The notes below the pieces were generated by a model. That model ran no database searches and was not told the origin of the DNA. It saw only the letters and a list, made by a program, of their open reading frames with translations. DNA of 51,664 bases. Origin: a virus. The stretch lies in IMG/VR virus record IMGVR_UViG_3300050821_010028, positions 1 through 51,664 of that record. One strand, given 5' to 3'. The translations under genes were made by a program, and so were the position numbers. Numbering within the stretch: position 1 is the stretch's first letter; the number at the start of each line of letters is the position of its first letter. Shown one piece after another: positions 32,258-40,413 of this stretch.

Positions 32258-32479
32258 TTAATTAACTTCTTTTTCCAAATCAATTGCCGGCTCTGTCTGG
32301 ATGGAATGGATGGCTTCCTCCAAAAAAGCAAGTGCTACTTCATCTGGAATGTTGGAGGTAATGCCCAAATCGCCACTCGCTAGGTCTCCACAGACCATGA
32401 CGAATGCCGTTCCCTTGGGGAGAATATCTTTCAAAGTTTCCATAATCTTCAACGAAAGGTCTTTACCTACATCTTCCAT
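32258..32479 (-). CDS. Unknown small protein
   Basis: A 73-residue protein: DLSLKIMETLKDILPKGTAF, VMVCGDLASGDLGITSNI and a C-terminal helix. It starts 3 bp after the CYTH gene with TAGG as ribosome site, so the two are likely co-expressed. The VMVCGD stretch is beta-like. No family recognised. Confidence 0.65.
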   Translation of the reverse strand: MEDVGKDLSLKIMETLKDILPKGTAFVMVCGDLASGDLGITSNIPDEVALAFLEEAIHSIQTEPAIDLEKEVN

Positions 32480-32482
32480 GAC

Positions 32483-33022
32483 TTACCTACATTCTTCGTT
32501 TAGTTTTTTATCTGCCAAGGCAAAATTAGTGAATCGTTTATCCTTAGTTACTTCTTTAATAACCCTAAGAAACGGAGGTAACTCGACCGTCTCATCCATC
32601 TCTTTTAGCTCAATTTCCATGATAGCTAATCCTTTGAGAGGTCCTTTAAACAAATCCAGTTCAAAAGTTTGGTCTTGGTAGTTGATAACAAATCTAGTTT
32701 TTTCAACAGCCACCTTGTCAGAATTTGCCTTCTTAAGATATTTTTCATATTCCTTTTCAGAAATCTGACGCTCTGTTTCTTTATGAACCCCAGTCTCACC
32801 AGTCGGTTCTTTTTGATTATAATGAAAGACCGTTTTAGTATGTCCATCTAAACCTTCCACTGTCTTTCTGACCCTGGCAGCTTGCTCGCCTGGTTCTGGT
32901 TTGAGATAAGTTTGAGTGATTCTTTTGACATCCACCAAGTCTTCAAATAAAGAACCTAAATCTGCCCAGGATTTTGGAAGCTTGACTAAAAACTTTCGTT
33001 CCTTCTCTAATTGAGTTACCAT
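32483..33022 (-). CDS. CYTH-domain triphosphatase-like protein
   Basis: A 179-residue protein with the CYTH pattern: N-terminal LEKERKFLVKLP (E-x-E-x-K type), TQTYLKPE, ARVRKTV, TVFHYNQKE, VEKTRFVINY, FELDLFKGPL and IMEIELKE. The charged strands line a tunnel that binds triphosphates and metal ions. Members are inorganic or thiamine triphosphatases, RNA triphosphatases or class IV cyclases. It might act on RNA or nucleotide triphosphates; the sequence does not decide. Confidence 0.85.
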   Translation of the reverse strand: MVTQLEKERKFLVKLPKSWADLGSLFEDLVDVKRITQTYLKPEPGEQAARVRKTVEGLDGHTKTVFHYNQKEPTGETGVHKETERQISEKEYEKYLKKANSDKVAVEKTRFVINYQDQTFELDLFKGPLKGLAIMEIELKEMDETVELPPFLRVIKEVTKDKRFTNFALADKKLNEECR

Positions 33023-33040
33023 ATTAGATTGCCGTTCTAG

Positions 33041-33322
33041 TCATAGTGATCCGTTATAGTTTCCAGGTTTCAATGAAAAATCTTTTTGACAGTGTGGGCA
33101 CAGAGCATACATCCCATCTAAACCATATGGATTCTCGACAATAACATTTCCCGTTTGAGGAGAAAACTTCTTAGTCCCATGAATAATATAAACGTGCTTA
33201 GTCCATAAACTCTCAATCAATTCGCTACACCAGGGACAGGGAATCCCGGCTTTAACTTTGGAGCGTTCTTCATCAGGAAGAGCTGCTCGTTCTTGTTCAG
33301 TTAGTCGGTTCCAGATTTTCAT
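33041..33322 (-). CDS. Zinc-ribbon protein
   Basis: A 93-residue protein with two CxxC pairs (GIPCPWCSELIESLW and YALCPHCQKDFSLKPG) and a central WTKHVYIIHGTKKF. Probably one zinc ribbon with a long insertion. No family recognised. It lies between the CYTH gene and the genes at 33324. Confidence 0.65.
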   Translation of the reverse strand: MKIWNRLTEQERAALPDEERSKVKAGIPCPWCSELIESLWTKHVYIIHGTKKFSPQTGNVIVENPYGLDGMYALCPHCQKDFSLKPGNYNGSL

Positions 33323-33323
33323 A

Positions 33324-33671
33324 TTAGTTGAACAGTTTATTTCCGTTGGCTTCAGCTTTAAAAGCAGGGTCTAGGTCGTACAAAATGCCAGTGGTAGAGG
33401 CTTCGTATTCTCCCAACTTAACCGTTTGACCCCAATCAATAATCTCTAAATTTGTAAAATCAGGAGCCAAACCTGTGCCGGAGGGTTTGAAGATGCTGAA
33501 CGGCGCTATAACACTGGTGCCGTTACCGCGAAAAAGAATCAATTGTTTCAGGTCAAAATCAGCGTAGCCGGCGACGAATAACTTTCGTTTTTCTACTTCT
33601 TCGGCACCATTAATTACTTTCAATTGCTCTGGAGGAAGCACCTTCAGAGGTCCAATGTTTCTCTCACTCAT
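33324..33671 (-). CDS. DUF2442-like protein
   Basis: 115 residues from an ATG at 33671 behind AAAGG. LFVAGYADFDLKQLILFRGN, then SVIAPFSIFKPSGTGLAPDF, and IDWGQTVKLGEYEASTTGIL resemble the small DUF2442 fold (ruler strand, then D-W-x-x-x-x-L-x-E-x-x-A). The function of that family is unknown. The start overlaps the end of the upstream gene. Confidence 0.5.
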   Translation of the reverse strand: MSERNIGPLKVLPPEQLKVINGAEEVEKRKLFVAGYADFDLKQLILFRGNGTSVIAPFSIFKPSGTGLAPDFTNLEIIDWGQTVKLGEYEASTTGILYDLDPAFKAEANGNKLFN

Positions 33672-33993
33672 CGACAACCTTTGGATTGGGAACGGTGACA
33701 TCATGAATCTTGAGACCCAGGGACGTCAAATGTAACCACGCGCAGAGCTGCATCAAGGGGTGCCCAATTAAATTATGAACCGCCCAGGCGTGGCGGGTAT
33801 ACTTGGCTTGCTTTCCCTCCAAGGCACCAGGACACAACTCCATTACAATAGTAACAGCTTCGGGTCCCTCCACAATCTCTACATGATCATCCTTAGTATA
33901 CACCCTAATGTATCCTCTTTTGACCAAATTGATATAGTCAATCCACTCAATAGAGTCCGTATTGACTATCTTATTGTTACAATGAATAAACAT
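33664..33993 (-). CDS. Unknown protein
   Basis: A 109-residue protein. The N-terminal half is beta-rich (IEWIDYINLVKRGYIRVYTK). The C-terminal half has YTRHAWAVHNLIGHPLMQLC, a His/Trp-rich helix. The start overlaps the stop of the fusion gene upstream by 1 bp. No family recognised. Confidence 0.65.
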   Translation of the reverse strand: MFIHCNNKIVNTDSIEWIDYINLVKRGYIRVYTKDDHVEIVEGPEAVTIVMELCPGALEGKQAKYTRHAWAVHNLIGHPLMQLCAWLHLTSLGLKIHDVTVPNPKVVDE

Positions 33994-35249
33994 TATCCCA
34001 CCGATACCTGGTTACGATCCACCCCGTCCGTTGATTTGGAGAGATCAAAATTCTTGTCAATGAACTCAATCACCTTGTTGGGGTCCATGCTACGATTGAA
34101 TACAATGTTAGGTCCATGATTATCAAGGTAAACGCACTTGATACCCGGAACCTCTTCCCTTAGACCCTTACTAGTGTTCCTGCCACACTCATGGCTGCCA
34201 CACTCATGCTCTGCCTGGCTCCTCACCGATAGCTCCGTAGGGAACTTGGGAGGACAGTGGAAGTGTACGATACAGTCCACATCAGGATGTTCACTAAAGA
34301 CAATCCTTTGGGACTGACCACCAACTGAAGGCTTACCGCCTTGGCTCCAAACCTCGTCATTACCCACTGCATGCACCAGAGCTAGCTCTTCCAGCTGATT
34401 GAAGTTAGACTTCCTCATGGAGGTAAGGAACTTCTTCTCATCCAGCTTGACAGCGAAGTGTCCGACTGTAGATCCATTGAAAGGTTTGTAAGCACCAGCT
34501 TGGATGCAATGATCTACCACTGTCCTCAAAGAGGCTGGAACTAGCTCATGAGTCCAGGGAACACCCCTTCCAGTGACCACTTTAGAACGAGTGAAGTGAC
34601 CCGATGCCCTCGATAGGGTCATCTTGACTAACTCCCTTAATACCTTATCACGGTCAGTAGTAACACTGTAGCGAGCCTGTTCAGGTGTGATGATCATGTT
34701 GGTGCGAGTCTTGGTATCGTTTGCCAAAACTAGGTTGCAAGAGGAGGATTTGAGTAAGTGCAAGCCGGTTAAAAACTGCTCATCCTCGGAAGCTCCACAA
34801 GTTGTTTTAAATCCTACAAGGAAAATATCTTTACGTTCTTCACGGATTTTGGAAATTAATTTTGGACTTGGAACCAAATCCAACAATCTGTTTCCATCTG
34901 AAGTTTTCAGTCTCTCTTCGTATTTTCCGCTGGCAGTTCTCTCCATTTTACCTTCAAGCACACTTCCTTGATAGTCTACTAAGGCAACATTGAAAAAGAT
35001 GATACGAGTATCTGGATTAGCAATTAATTCGTCAACCAATTTAGAAATATCTTCATTGGTTTCGGGATTGCTAGAGCCTCCACCTGCCATCTTGGTTAGA
35101 TGCAGGTTGGTCCAGTAATCATTTCCCTTTAATTCATTGACTAGAGGGAACAATTGGCGAGCAGTTGAACCATAGGCTGGAGCTGTCAGTGCCAAATGGT
35201 TACGAACATGAAAGACCGTACCACCGCCCAGAATTTCAATATATTTCAT
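33993..35249 (-). CDS. CoaB-like flavoprotein domain fused to class II aldolase domain
   Basis: 418 residues from an ATG at 35249 that overlaps the upstream stop (ATGA). Residues 1-200 resemble the CoaB half of the pantothenate flavoprotein: ILGGGTVFHVRNHLALTAPA, DIFLVGFKTTCGASEDEQFL and NLVLANDTKTRTNMIIT. Residues 210-400 look like class II aldolase/adducin: HFHCPPKFPTE and KCVYLDNHGPNIVFNRS, with Cys-His clusters between. CoaB joins cysteine to phosphopantothenate; aldolase-like domains act on small sugar phosphates. The fusion points to a cofactor- or thiol-related reaction I cannot name. Confidence 0.6.
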   Translation of the reverse strand: MKYIEILGGGTVFHVRNHLALTAPAYGSTARQLFPLVNELKGNDYWTNLHLTKMAGGGSSNPETNEDISKLVDELIANPDTRIIFFNVALVDYQGSVLEGKMERTASGKYEERLKTSDGNRLLDLVPSPKLISKIREERKDIFLVGFKTTCGASEDEQFLTGLHLLKSSSCNLVLANDTKTRTNMIITPEQARYSVTTDRDKVLRELVKMTLSRASGHFTRSKVVTGRGVPWTHELVPASLRTVVDHCIQAGAYKPFNGSTVGHFAVKLDEKKFLTSMRKSNFNQLEELALVHAVGNDEVWSQGGKPSVGGQSQRIVFSEHPDVDCIVHFHCPPKFPTELSVRSQAEHECGSHECGRNTSKGLREEVPGIKCVYLDNHGPNIVFNRSMDPNKVIEFIDKNFDLSKSTDGVDRNQVSVG

Positions 35250-35593
35250 TTGATGACAATCCATTCTAGATAATCAGTATCTGGTTCCACCACTGTTTCT
35301 CGACCATCATACTCATCAATACGATAACGATCACCAGACAGTTCAATGACTTTCAACTTGGCACACCGACCAGAAGCAGCTTCGGAACCTAGCTCTTCGA
35401 CCACTTGAACGACAAGTGGATCATGGCGTGACACCCGATAGCCAAATGAATTTTGCATAAAAGACATTGATGGTTGTTTGCTCATTTCAAGCTCTTCCAC
35501 CATCTCTTTCATACCCAGTTCAACAAGACGAACGGCGGCAGCTTTGGAAAGAGAGAATCCACCAAAACAAACATTGTAAACAACTTTATTCAT
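35246..35593 (-). CDS. Conserved phage protein of unknown function
   Basis: 115 residues from an ATG at 35593 behind GGGTAAG. The start KVVYNVCFGGFSLSKAAAVR, then SRHDPLVVQVVEELGSEA and LKVIELSGDRYRIDEYDG, is a pattern I recall from many tailed phage genomes. The role is unknown. Coupled to the fusion gene downstream by ATGA. Confidence 0.75.
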   Translation of the reverse strand: MNKVVYNVCFGGFSLSKAAAVRLVELGMKEMVEELEMSKQPSMSFMQNSFGYRVSRHDPLVVQVVEELGSEAASGRCAKLKVIELSGDRYRIDEYDGRETVVEPDTDYLEWIVIK

Positions 35594-35597
35594 AATC

Positions 35598-35933
35598 TTA
35601 CCCGTATGGATTGTTTCTACATGAATAGCAAAGCAGAGAACCATCTTTTTGGTTTGGTTCCGCGAACTCGTAAAAGACCTTACACTTCTTACAAAGCATA
35701 CCGTCAGGATGCTTTCGCTTCCTGCGATTGATCATAAAGAGTTCTATACGATCAGCTAGAGCCATCAAATCAACATGAACTTTTTTCTCTTGAATAACCC
35801 AAGTGAAATATCCTTGAGTCTTTTCCATACCATCATCTGTGGCAGTATAATCTGCTACCACGTATTCAGTAGTATGATCTTGCGCCCATTGTTTAATCAA
35901 TTGCTCTAATAAGCGTCTCTCTCTGGTCACCAT
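35598..35933 (-). CDS. Unknown zinc-binding protein
   Basis: A 111-residue protein. The N-terminal helix (RRLLEQLIKQWAQDHTTEYV) is followed by a beta stretch, a basic segment (FMINRRKRKHPDG) and a zinc module (MLCKKCKVFYEF and LLCYSCRNN). The basic patch suggests nucleic-acid contact. No family recognised. Confidence 0.65.
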   Translation of the reverse strand: MVTRERRLLEQLIKQWAQDHTTEYVVADYTATDDGMEKTQGYFTWVIQEKKVHVDLMALADRIELFMINRRKRKHPDGMLCKKCKVFYEFAEPNQKDGSLLCYSCRNNPYG

Positions 35934-35978
35934 TTACTACCTCATTCCACAGTTAGACTATATCTAACTTATGTGGTT

Positions 35979-36299
35979 TTATTGGGTAGAATCAGATGAA
36001 TCTGCTGCTGGTGTAATAACTTTCTTTGCTTTCTTGATCACCTTGGCAGGACGAGTGCCGCGGATTAATCCACCGTTCTTACCACGAGTTACGTAGGCAA
36101 TGTCGGTTTGGTGAGCAAAATCATTGACGTATCCTAAAACACGTTTGGGGTCTAACGCAACCGCAGAAGCAACCTTCTTGGCTAATTCTTTAATTTGAAT
36201 GCGTTCACCAGCTACCATATTTTCGACGGTAGCTTGTGCCGCTTCTAAGATACGCTCAATATTCTCCATCATGGAATTGATGTTGGCGTTTGTACTCAT
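35979..36299 (-). CDS. Small basic protein, possible winged-helix
   Basis: 106 residues from an ATG at 36299 behind GGAGAAT. The body (IQIKELAKKVASAVALDPKR, VLGYVNDFAHQTDIAYVTRG) resembles a small helix-turn-helix or winged domain, followed by a Lys-rich tail (PAKVIKKAKKVITPAADSS). DNA binding is plausible. It has its own good promoter, which suggests strong expression. Confidence 0.6.
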   Translation of the reverse strand: MSTNANINSMMENIERILEAAQATVENMVAGERIQIKELAKKVASAVALDPKRVLGYVNDFAHQTDIAYVTRGKNGGLIRGTRPAKVIKKAKKVITPAADSSDSTQ

Positions 36300-36357
36300 T
36301 GTAATTCTCCGTAATTTAATTCTTAAAATTGGAGGGAATCTCCCTCTGGATATTACA

Positions 36358-36386
36358 ATAGTAAGCACGTCCAATATTCCTGTCAA
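36358..36386 (-). promoter_or_regulatory. Sigma70-type promoter
   Basis: TTGACA (36381-36386), 17-bp spacer, TACTAT (36358-36363) on the minus strand, about 55 bp upstream of the gene starting at 36299. Confidence 0.75.
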
Positions 36387-36559
36387 GGGCTCCAGGATAA
36401 ATTATAACATTGGCAAGCGTGTGCATCCTATCCTGATCGACCTCATGCTTCCACGAGGCGTAGCTCCCCTACCAGAAACCGGAAAAAAGATAAGTTCAGC
36501 GCTTACGACCTGAGATAAGACCTGCCCCGGTTCATCTCCGTTGCACACTCTATTATGCT

Positions 36560-36874
36560 TTAGTAATCAGATCCTTTGAATTCATAGTCTTCAATTAGAA
36601 TATCTAGTAACTTAGCTTCCAAGGTATCATTAGAGATACGAGTGCGCTCTTCCTTAATCTTCTCTAGAGTAAGTCCATCATCACATCTATAATGGGCATC
36701 TTCACCAATACCAGATCTGAAAACATCAATTAATAATTCTTCTAGTAATCCACTAATTTTGTTATCCCTAAACTGATAGGATAACATAATAGGATACATT
36801 TTCTCTTCTGGCTGGGGAGCATACTTAGGATAGCAAAGCCAGCAGGGATTACCAATACAGTGATGAGTTGCCAT
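36560..36874 (-). CDS. Unknown protein
   Basis: A 104-residue protein. The N-terminus has HHCIGNPCWLCYPKYAP, a possible Cys/His metal site; the rest is helical (GLLEELLIDVFRSGIGEDAH). Its start touches the stop of the cupin gene by 1 bp. No family recognised. Confidence 0.6.
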   Translation of the reverse strand: MATHHCIGNPCWLCYPKYAPQPEEKMYPIMLSYQFRDNKISGLLEELLIDVFRSGIGEDAHYRCDDGLTLEKIKEERTRISNDTLEAKLLDILIEDYEFKGSDY

Positions 36875-37191
36875 TAAATATACTTATCATTATTCGCACC
36901 AGGGTATTTTACTACCACGGTAACTACATCCGTCAAACATTCAAAATCTGTCTTATCCATCGGCTCAATGACAATAATATCATCGGCAACATATTTGATC
37001 CCATTCATGAGAACGGTACCAGAAATGATGGCAGTAATCTCAGTAGCAATCTTATGATAGTGAGCGGCTTCATAATCACCCGCTTGATAGCGTTTGATGG
37101 CGACTTCCACGTCATTGGTCTTGATAAGGGAGGGGTCGAAGTTGCCCACGAACCAGCCCTTGATAAAGGTTTTGAGGTCAGCTTTTTTCAT
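36874..37191 (-). CDS. Cupin-fold protein
   Basis: A 105-residue single-domain cupin: GDYEAAHYHKIATEITAIIS carries the H-x-H and Glu metal ligands of cupin motif 1, and ISGTVLMNGIKYVADDIIVI the following strands. Small cupins bind sugars, act as epimerases or isomerases, or serve as metal enzymes. Substrate unknown. It overlaps the next gene upstream by 14 bp. Confidence 0.75.
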   Translation of the reverse strand: MKKADLKTFIKGWFVGNFDPSLIKTNDVEVAIKRYQAGDYEAAHYHKIATEITAIISGTVLMNGIKYVADDIIVIEPMDKTDFECLTDVVTVVVKYPGANNDKYI

Positions 37192-37393
37192 GAATATCCT
37201 TTAATACTTCTAGAGAAAGAAGTAACAATCGCCCGCCCTCATGACTTGAAAACCATTCAGGATTTTCTAGATAATCAATCAGGAAATTATAAGCAGTTGA
37301 TTGTGAAGCATTAAATTTTACATTAGCCACTGAATCAAGTAATGCTTCTATCGCAGAAGATTCTTTAGCCAGCTCAAACTCTTTAGCGTTCAT
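37178..37393 (-). CDS. Unknown small helical protein
   Basis: A 71-residue, helical protein (AKESSAIEALLDSVANVKF and GRLLLLSLEVLKDIHE). Coupled on both sides (4 bp overlap with the RNA ligase, 14 bp with the cupin). No family recognised. Confidence 0.65.
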   Translation of the reverse strand: MNAKEFELAKESSAIEALLDSVANVKFNASQSTAYNFLIDYLENPEWFSSHEGGRLLLLSLEVLKDIHEKS

Positions 37394-38004
37394 CGTCTCT
37401 CCAGACGTTTAAGATAATCCTTAGTCTTCACTTTAGTCATGAAGACTTCTCCATCTACTATGCCTTTTACTACCACACCTTCATTGACATTATATTTGCC
37501 CTTACGAACATCCTCGGCAAATTGTCCCGTATACTTGCCACGGTAAATAATTTCGGCAGTTCTAAAACCATAGAACACATTGGTAAACAACTCGGGTGAC
37601 ATAAGCCTTCCATTGAGCATCACATCAATCATAACAAGCTCATGTTCATCATTTAGATCATGACCACCAGCAAATGAATTGGATCCATAAAACTCAGTGA
37701 AAAGAAGTATGGTTTGCATGTGATAAGCGGTGTTAACACAAAAAAACTTTGTTAGCTTGTCTCGCAACACATCACTAAAAATATATGGAGCACTAGCTAA
37801 TTCTGAATGTTCTTTTGCAAACTCATCCATTCCCTTTTTAGTTAGAGGGAACTGAGTGCGACGAGTGCCAAAATGAGTCCAGCCATCTTGTGGGTCCCAT
37901 TTCCAATGAAGATTAGTTCCATCATATTTTTCAAAGGCAATACACTTGCCGTGGAACTTATCACTGTTTTCTGGAATTTTGGGGTAAACTAAATCTACTT
38001 TCAT
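37390..38004 (-). CDS. RNA ligase-like nucleotidyltransferase (copy 2)
   Basis: A 204-residue protein. Motif I EKYDGTN has the expected nucleotidyl lysine at residue 26; FGTRRTQ, LFTEFYGSNSFAGGHDLN, motif IV NEGVVVKG and motif V MTKVKTKDYL follow. The order and length match copy 1 at 3319-3936, so the two are paralogues, but identity looks low. It lies 19 bp upstream of the 3' end of rnpB on the same strand, which places an RNA-joining enzyme beside a tRNA-processing RNA. Confidence 0.82.
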   Translation of the reverse strand: MKVDLVYPKIPENSDKFHGKCIAFEKYDGTNLHWKWDPQDGWTHFGTRRTQFPLTKKGMDEFAKEHSELASAPYIFSDVLRDKLTKFFCVNTAYHMQTILLFTEFYGSNSFAGGHDLNDEHELVMIDVMLNGRLMSPELFTNVFYGFRTAEIIYRGKYTGQFAEDVRKGKYNVNEGVVVKGIVDGEVFMTKVKTKDYLKRLERR

Positions 38005-38023
38005 ATGAACCTAAAACAAAAAT

Positions 38024-38367
38024 GGAGAGAGCCATCAATAAGCGGCGTCCTGTCTATAAAACGAGGCAATCATTAATCTACGCGGATAGTTACCTATCCG
38101 CTTTAGCACTAACCCGTAAGCTCGTCCCAACAAGACTCAGACGCTTACTGTTTAGCTTGCAGCACCCAGGGTTTGCCTTGCCATTGATGTCTCCATCCAT
38201 GCGGTAGTCTCTTACACTGCCATTTCACCCTTACCCTTGCGGGCGGTTTCTTTTCTGTTGCACTTTCCGTCACATCACTGTGCCTGGACGTTATCCAGTG
38301 GGTTGTTGTGCGCTGCGCCGACTTTCCTCGATAGTTGCCTATCGCGATTACCTAAATGACTCTCTCC
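38024..38367 (-). ncRNA. rnpB: RNase P RNA
   Basis: A 344-nt RNA on the minus strand. P1 is formed by GGAGAGAG at the 5' end and CTCTCTCC at the 3' end. Conserved blocks are in order: GAGGAAAGTC (P4 5' side), AGGGTGAAATGGC and GTAAGAGACTACCGC (the J11/12 region), and GACAGGACGCCGCTTAT (P4 3' side). This RNA is the catalytic part of RNase P, which cuts the 5' leader off tRNA precursors. No protein subunit gene is in the window, so it must use a host or distant rnpA. The P1 3' strand runs into TTTTTGTTTT, which may act as terminator. Confidence 0.9.
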
Positions 38368-38382
38368 AAAACAAAAATTAAT

Positions 38383-38643
38383 AGGGTACGAAAAGTTTCC
38401 AGAAAAGCTGGGTTAACAAGTGCTCATTGCTTAGTACTCATTGCTGAGGGCTTAGCGCTGACTGCTCACGATGCTATAAGTGCTAACCGCTGACCAGCTT
38501 TAAGATGCTGGGGTTGGTATCGAGATCGGAAGCGAGTTTTGCTCTTATCAAGGAGCGCCGGTTAATGGGTATCAATTAATTACCCGAAGGTAATTGTCCT
38601 ATGAAGAGGGGTTCCAACTTTTACTGTACGTTCTTCGTACCCT
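38383..38643 (-). ncRNA. Structured RNA of unknown class next to rnpB
   Basis: A 261-nt segment closed by a perfect long-range stem (AGGGTACGAA at the 5' end, TTCGTACCCT at the 3' end). Inside are AATTACC-TTCG-GGTAATT, CCAGC/GCTGG hairpins, GTTGG/CCAAC, and a region of ten or so repeats of the type TNAGC every 7-9 bases. It has no reading frame. Like rnpB it is followed by ATTTTTGTTTT. It does not show the tmRNA, 6S or SRP signatures I looked for. Confidence 0.6.
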
Positions 38644-38669
38644 AGTCCTTTGCCCTTTCGGGCGAATCT

Positions 38670-39176
38670 TTATACCGTAACGGTATGGTTCAAGTCTTCG
38701 ACGGCATTGTTCAGCCCTTCGAAGGTATTCTGAATGTCCTTAACCTGACGGTCACGTTCCTTCTCAGTAAGATCCGAAACGTAAGTGGTCTCGGTGACAC
38801 GAGTGATCTGCTTCATCTCATTGTCATCCCATTCAGACTGACGGTCCTTGACCGTCTCACTGCGCAGACTCAATCCTTTTAGGAAAGCAATCTGTCCCTT
38901 CAACTCTTGAAGGGTTCTCACTGCTTCGGCAAGCAGCATGGTGCGCTTTTCGAAAGTGACCTGGGTAGTTGCATTGGCAACCGCAATCTGGCTCTCTAAA
39001 GCCACCATTTCCATCTGAGCCGCTAGCATGGCAGCAAGAGACTCTTCGAAACGGAACTCTGGAACCTTGGTAGCATCATAGCTAACAGCAGCCTGGGCTC
39101 GGCTGGAATGTTCCGCAATCTGCCCCTTCAACTTTTTTACTCGGCGCAATGCTTGCGCAATGGTCATATCAGACAT
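38670..39176 (-). CDS. Coiled-coil protein, DIP1984-like
   Basis: A 168-residue, mostly helical protein with long heptad stretches (TIAQALRRVKKLKGQIAEHS and LLAEAVRTLQELKGQIAFLK) and an acidic C-terminus (EGLNNAVEDLNHTVTV). Order and composition recall the DIP1984 family, of unknown function. The start overlaps the SIMPL gene by 8 bp, so they are likely partners. Confidence 0.55.
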   Translation of the reverse strand: MSDMTIAQALRRVKKLKGQIAEHSSRAQAAVSYDATKVPEFRFEESLAAMLAAQMEMVALESQIAVANATTQVTFEKRTMLLAEAVRTLQELKGQIAFLKGLSLRSETVKDRQSEWDDNEMKQITRVTETTYVSDLTEKERDRQVKDIQNTFEGLNNAVEDLNHTVTV

Positions 39177-39951
39177 GATTCTCCTCTTGGGTACTCACTC
39201 CATTAGAGCTTCGTACCACTTGTGCTTTAACTGTTTGTAGAACTTTTTCGGCATAGCCAACCTCTAGATTGACTACAACTTCGGCAAGACCTGCTACCAA
39301 GTCAAGAGAAGTTTCACCATCGCCCCCACTCCCACCTGCGGGAGCAGCACATGCAACAGCTGCTTCATAGCTATTAGATACGCTACGAGCTGCCATATGA
39401 CCAGCTACCCTTTCGCCACGTTGCGAATCATGATAGGTGGCTTCCCAACTAGCGATTTTGAAATCAGCTGTATTGAGACCAAGAACTTCACATTCCGTCT
39501 CAAATCTAGCAGCAGCTTTCTCAAAGGCATTCTTTAATGCCTTCTTGTTCAGCCTTTCACGCTGAGCCGGTTTCAACCCAAAAGTAGGGCTAGCTACTCT
39601 AACTTCTCCTAGAGAAGTCAAAGTATCATAAACTTCATTCACCTTATCGAGTTCTTCGATCTGGAAGAAGAAATTGTAATTGACTATATATCCTTTGAAT
39701 TCGTTTTTGTTACTACGATATTCCCAATCTTCTCCCACACTAGAAGAGGCTCGAACCGAATTCTTCACGTATTCAATGCCCAACTTCTGACGAAGTGCAT
39801 CAAGAGCAGTATTCAATTCGTCAACTTTCTTCTTGAGTCTGGCTTTGGCAGTCGGTACAGTAGTACCCTTATCCGACAAAGAGAGGCTAAAACCCGCGAC
39901 AGTATACGGAGATTCCGCCAAACCACGGGCGGCGACAGTTGTTGCTTGCAT
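39169..39951 (-). CDS. SIMPL-domain (DUF541) protein
   Basis: A 260-residue protein. SLSDKGTTVPTAKARLKKKV, VNYNFFFQIEELDKVNEVYD, RVASPTFGLKPAQRERLNKK and ALKNAFEKAAARFETECEVL follow the SIMPL pattern (sensory strand pair, F-x-x-L, then K-A-x-x-x-A-F). There is no signal peptide, unlike many bacterial members. SIMPL proteins may bind small molecules or assemble as rings; the role is unclear. Confidence 0.75.
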   Translation of the reverse strand: MQATTVAARGLAESPYTVAGFSLSLSDKGTTVPTAKARLKKKVDELNTALDALRQKLGIEYVKNSVRASSSVGEDWEYRSNKNEFKGYIVNYNFFFQIEELDKVNEVYDTLTSLGEVRVASPTFGLKPAQRERLNKKALKNAFEKAAARFETECEVLGLNTADFKIASWEATYHDSQRGERVAGHMAARSVSNSYEAAVACAAPAGGSGGDGETSLDLVAGLAEVVVNLEVGYAEKVLQTVKAQVVRSSNGVSTQEENHV

Positions 39952-39961
39952 GTTTCTTTCC

Positions 39962-40300
39962 TTAACTAATGAAGACCCAAATTACTAACCACACAATCTT
40001 ACAAACCAAATGTAAAAGTTGGTCACCATGAATGGTATACTTTTGTAAGCATTTACCATAATCAATTGCAAAGTGGGCAACCGTTTCGGCAAGACCCAAC
40101 CATGCGGAACCTGTAATCAAAGCTACCGCTCCACCATGCTGAAAAGCATGAGAGCCCATCCAATAATACCAAGGCACATGTTTCTGTAACTCTGTGTTAG
40201 CAGAAGGATTTTTATTGACGGCTACGGTATCACCCTGTAGCGCATAGTCGAAAGCTGCGTGTGCAGCTAACAGTAAAAACAATACCATAAACCAAGTCAT
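39962..40300 (-). CDS. DUF3307-like membrane protein
   Basis: A 112-residue protein with three hydrophobic segments. HAAFDYALQGDTVAVNKN near the start and the later GSHAFQHGGAVALITG and AHFAIDYGKCLQKY fit the DUF3307 pattern (His/Asp in the first and second membrane helices). That family is common in phages and prophages; function unknown. A strong promoter lies 23 bp upstream. Confidence 0.7.
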   Translation of the reverse strand: MTWFMVLFLLLAAHAAFDYALQGDTVAVNKNPSANTELQKHVPWYYWMGSHAFQHGGAVALITGSAWLGLAETVAHFAIDYGKCLQKYTIHGDQLLHLVCKIVWLVIWVFIS

Positions 40301-40322
40301 GTGATTTCCTTACAGCACCGTC

Positions 40323-40351
40323 ATAATAAGCATCGCTTCCCGAGGTGTCAA
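40323..40351 (-). promoter_or_regulatory. Strong sigma70-type promoter
   Basis: TTGACA (40346-40351), 17-bp spacer, TATTAT (40323-40328) on the minus strand. It would drive the DUF3307-like, SIMPL and coiled-coil genes and, by read-through, the structured RNA and rnpB. Confidence 0.85.
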
Positions 40352-40413
40352 GGCGCGACAATTTTCAAAAATGGGATAACCCACAGCTCTTACACTGTAG
40401 ATTATCTAGCTAC

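Noticed and set aside
38022-38207. Plus-strand ORF of 61 codons
   Set aside because: It lies inside RNase P RNA on the other strand; the conserved RNA explains the sequence.
38383-38643. tmRNA at this locus
   Set aside because: There is no TTCGANN T arm with CCA, no tag reading frame and no tmRNA 5' consensus.
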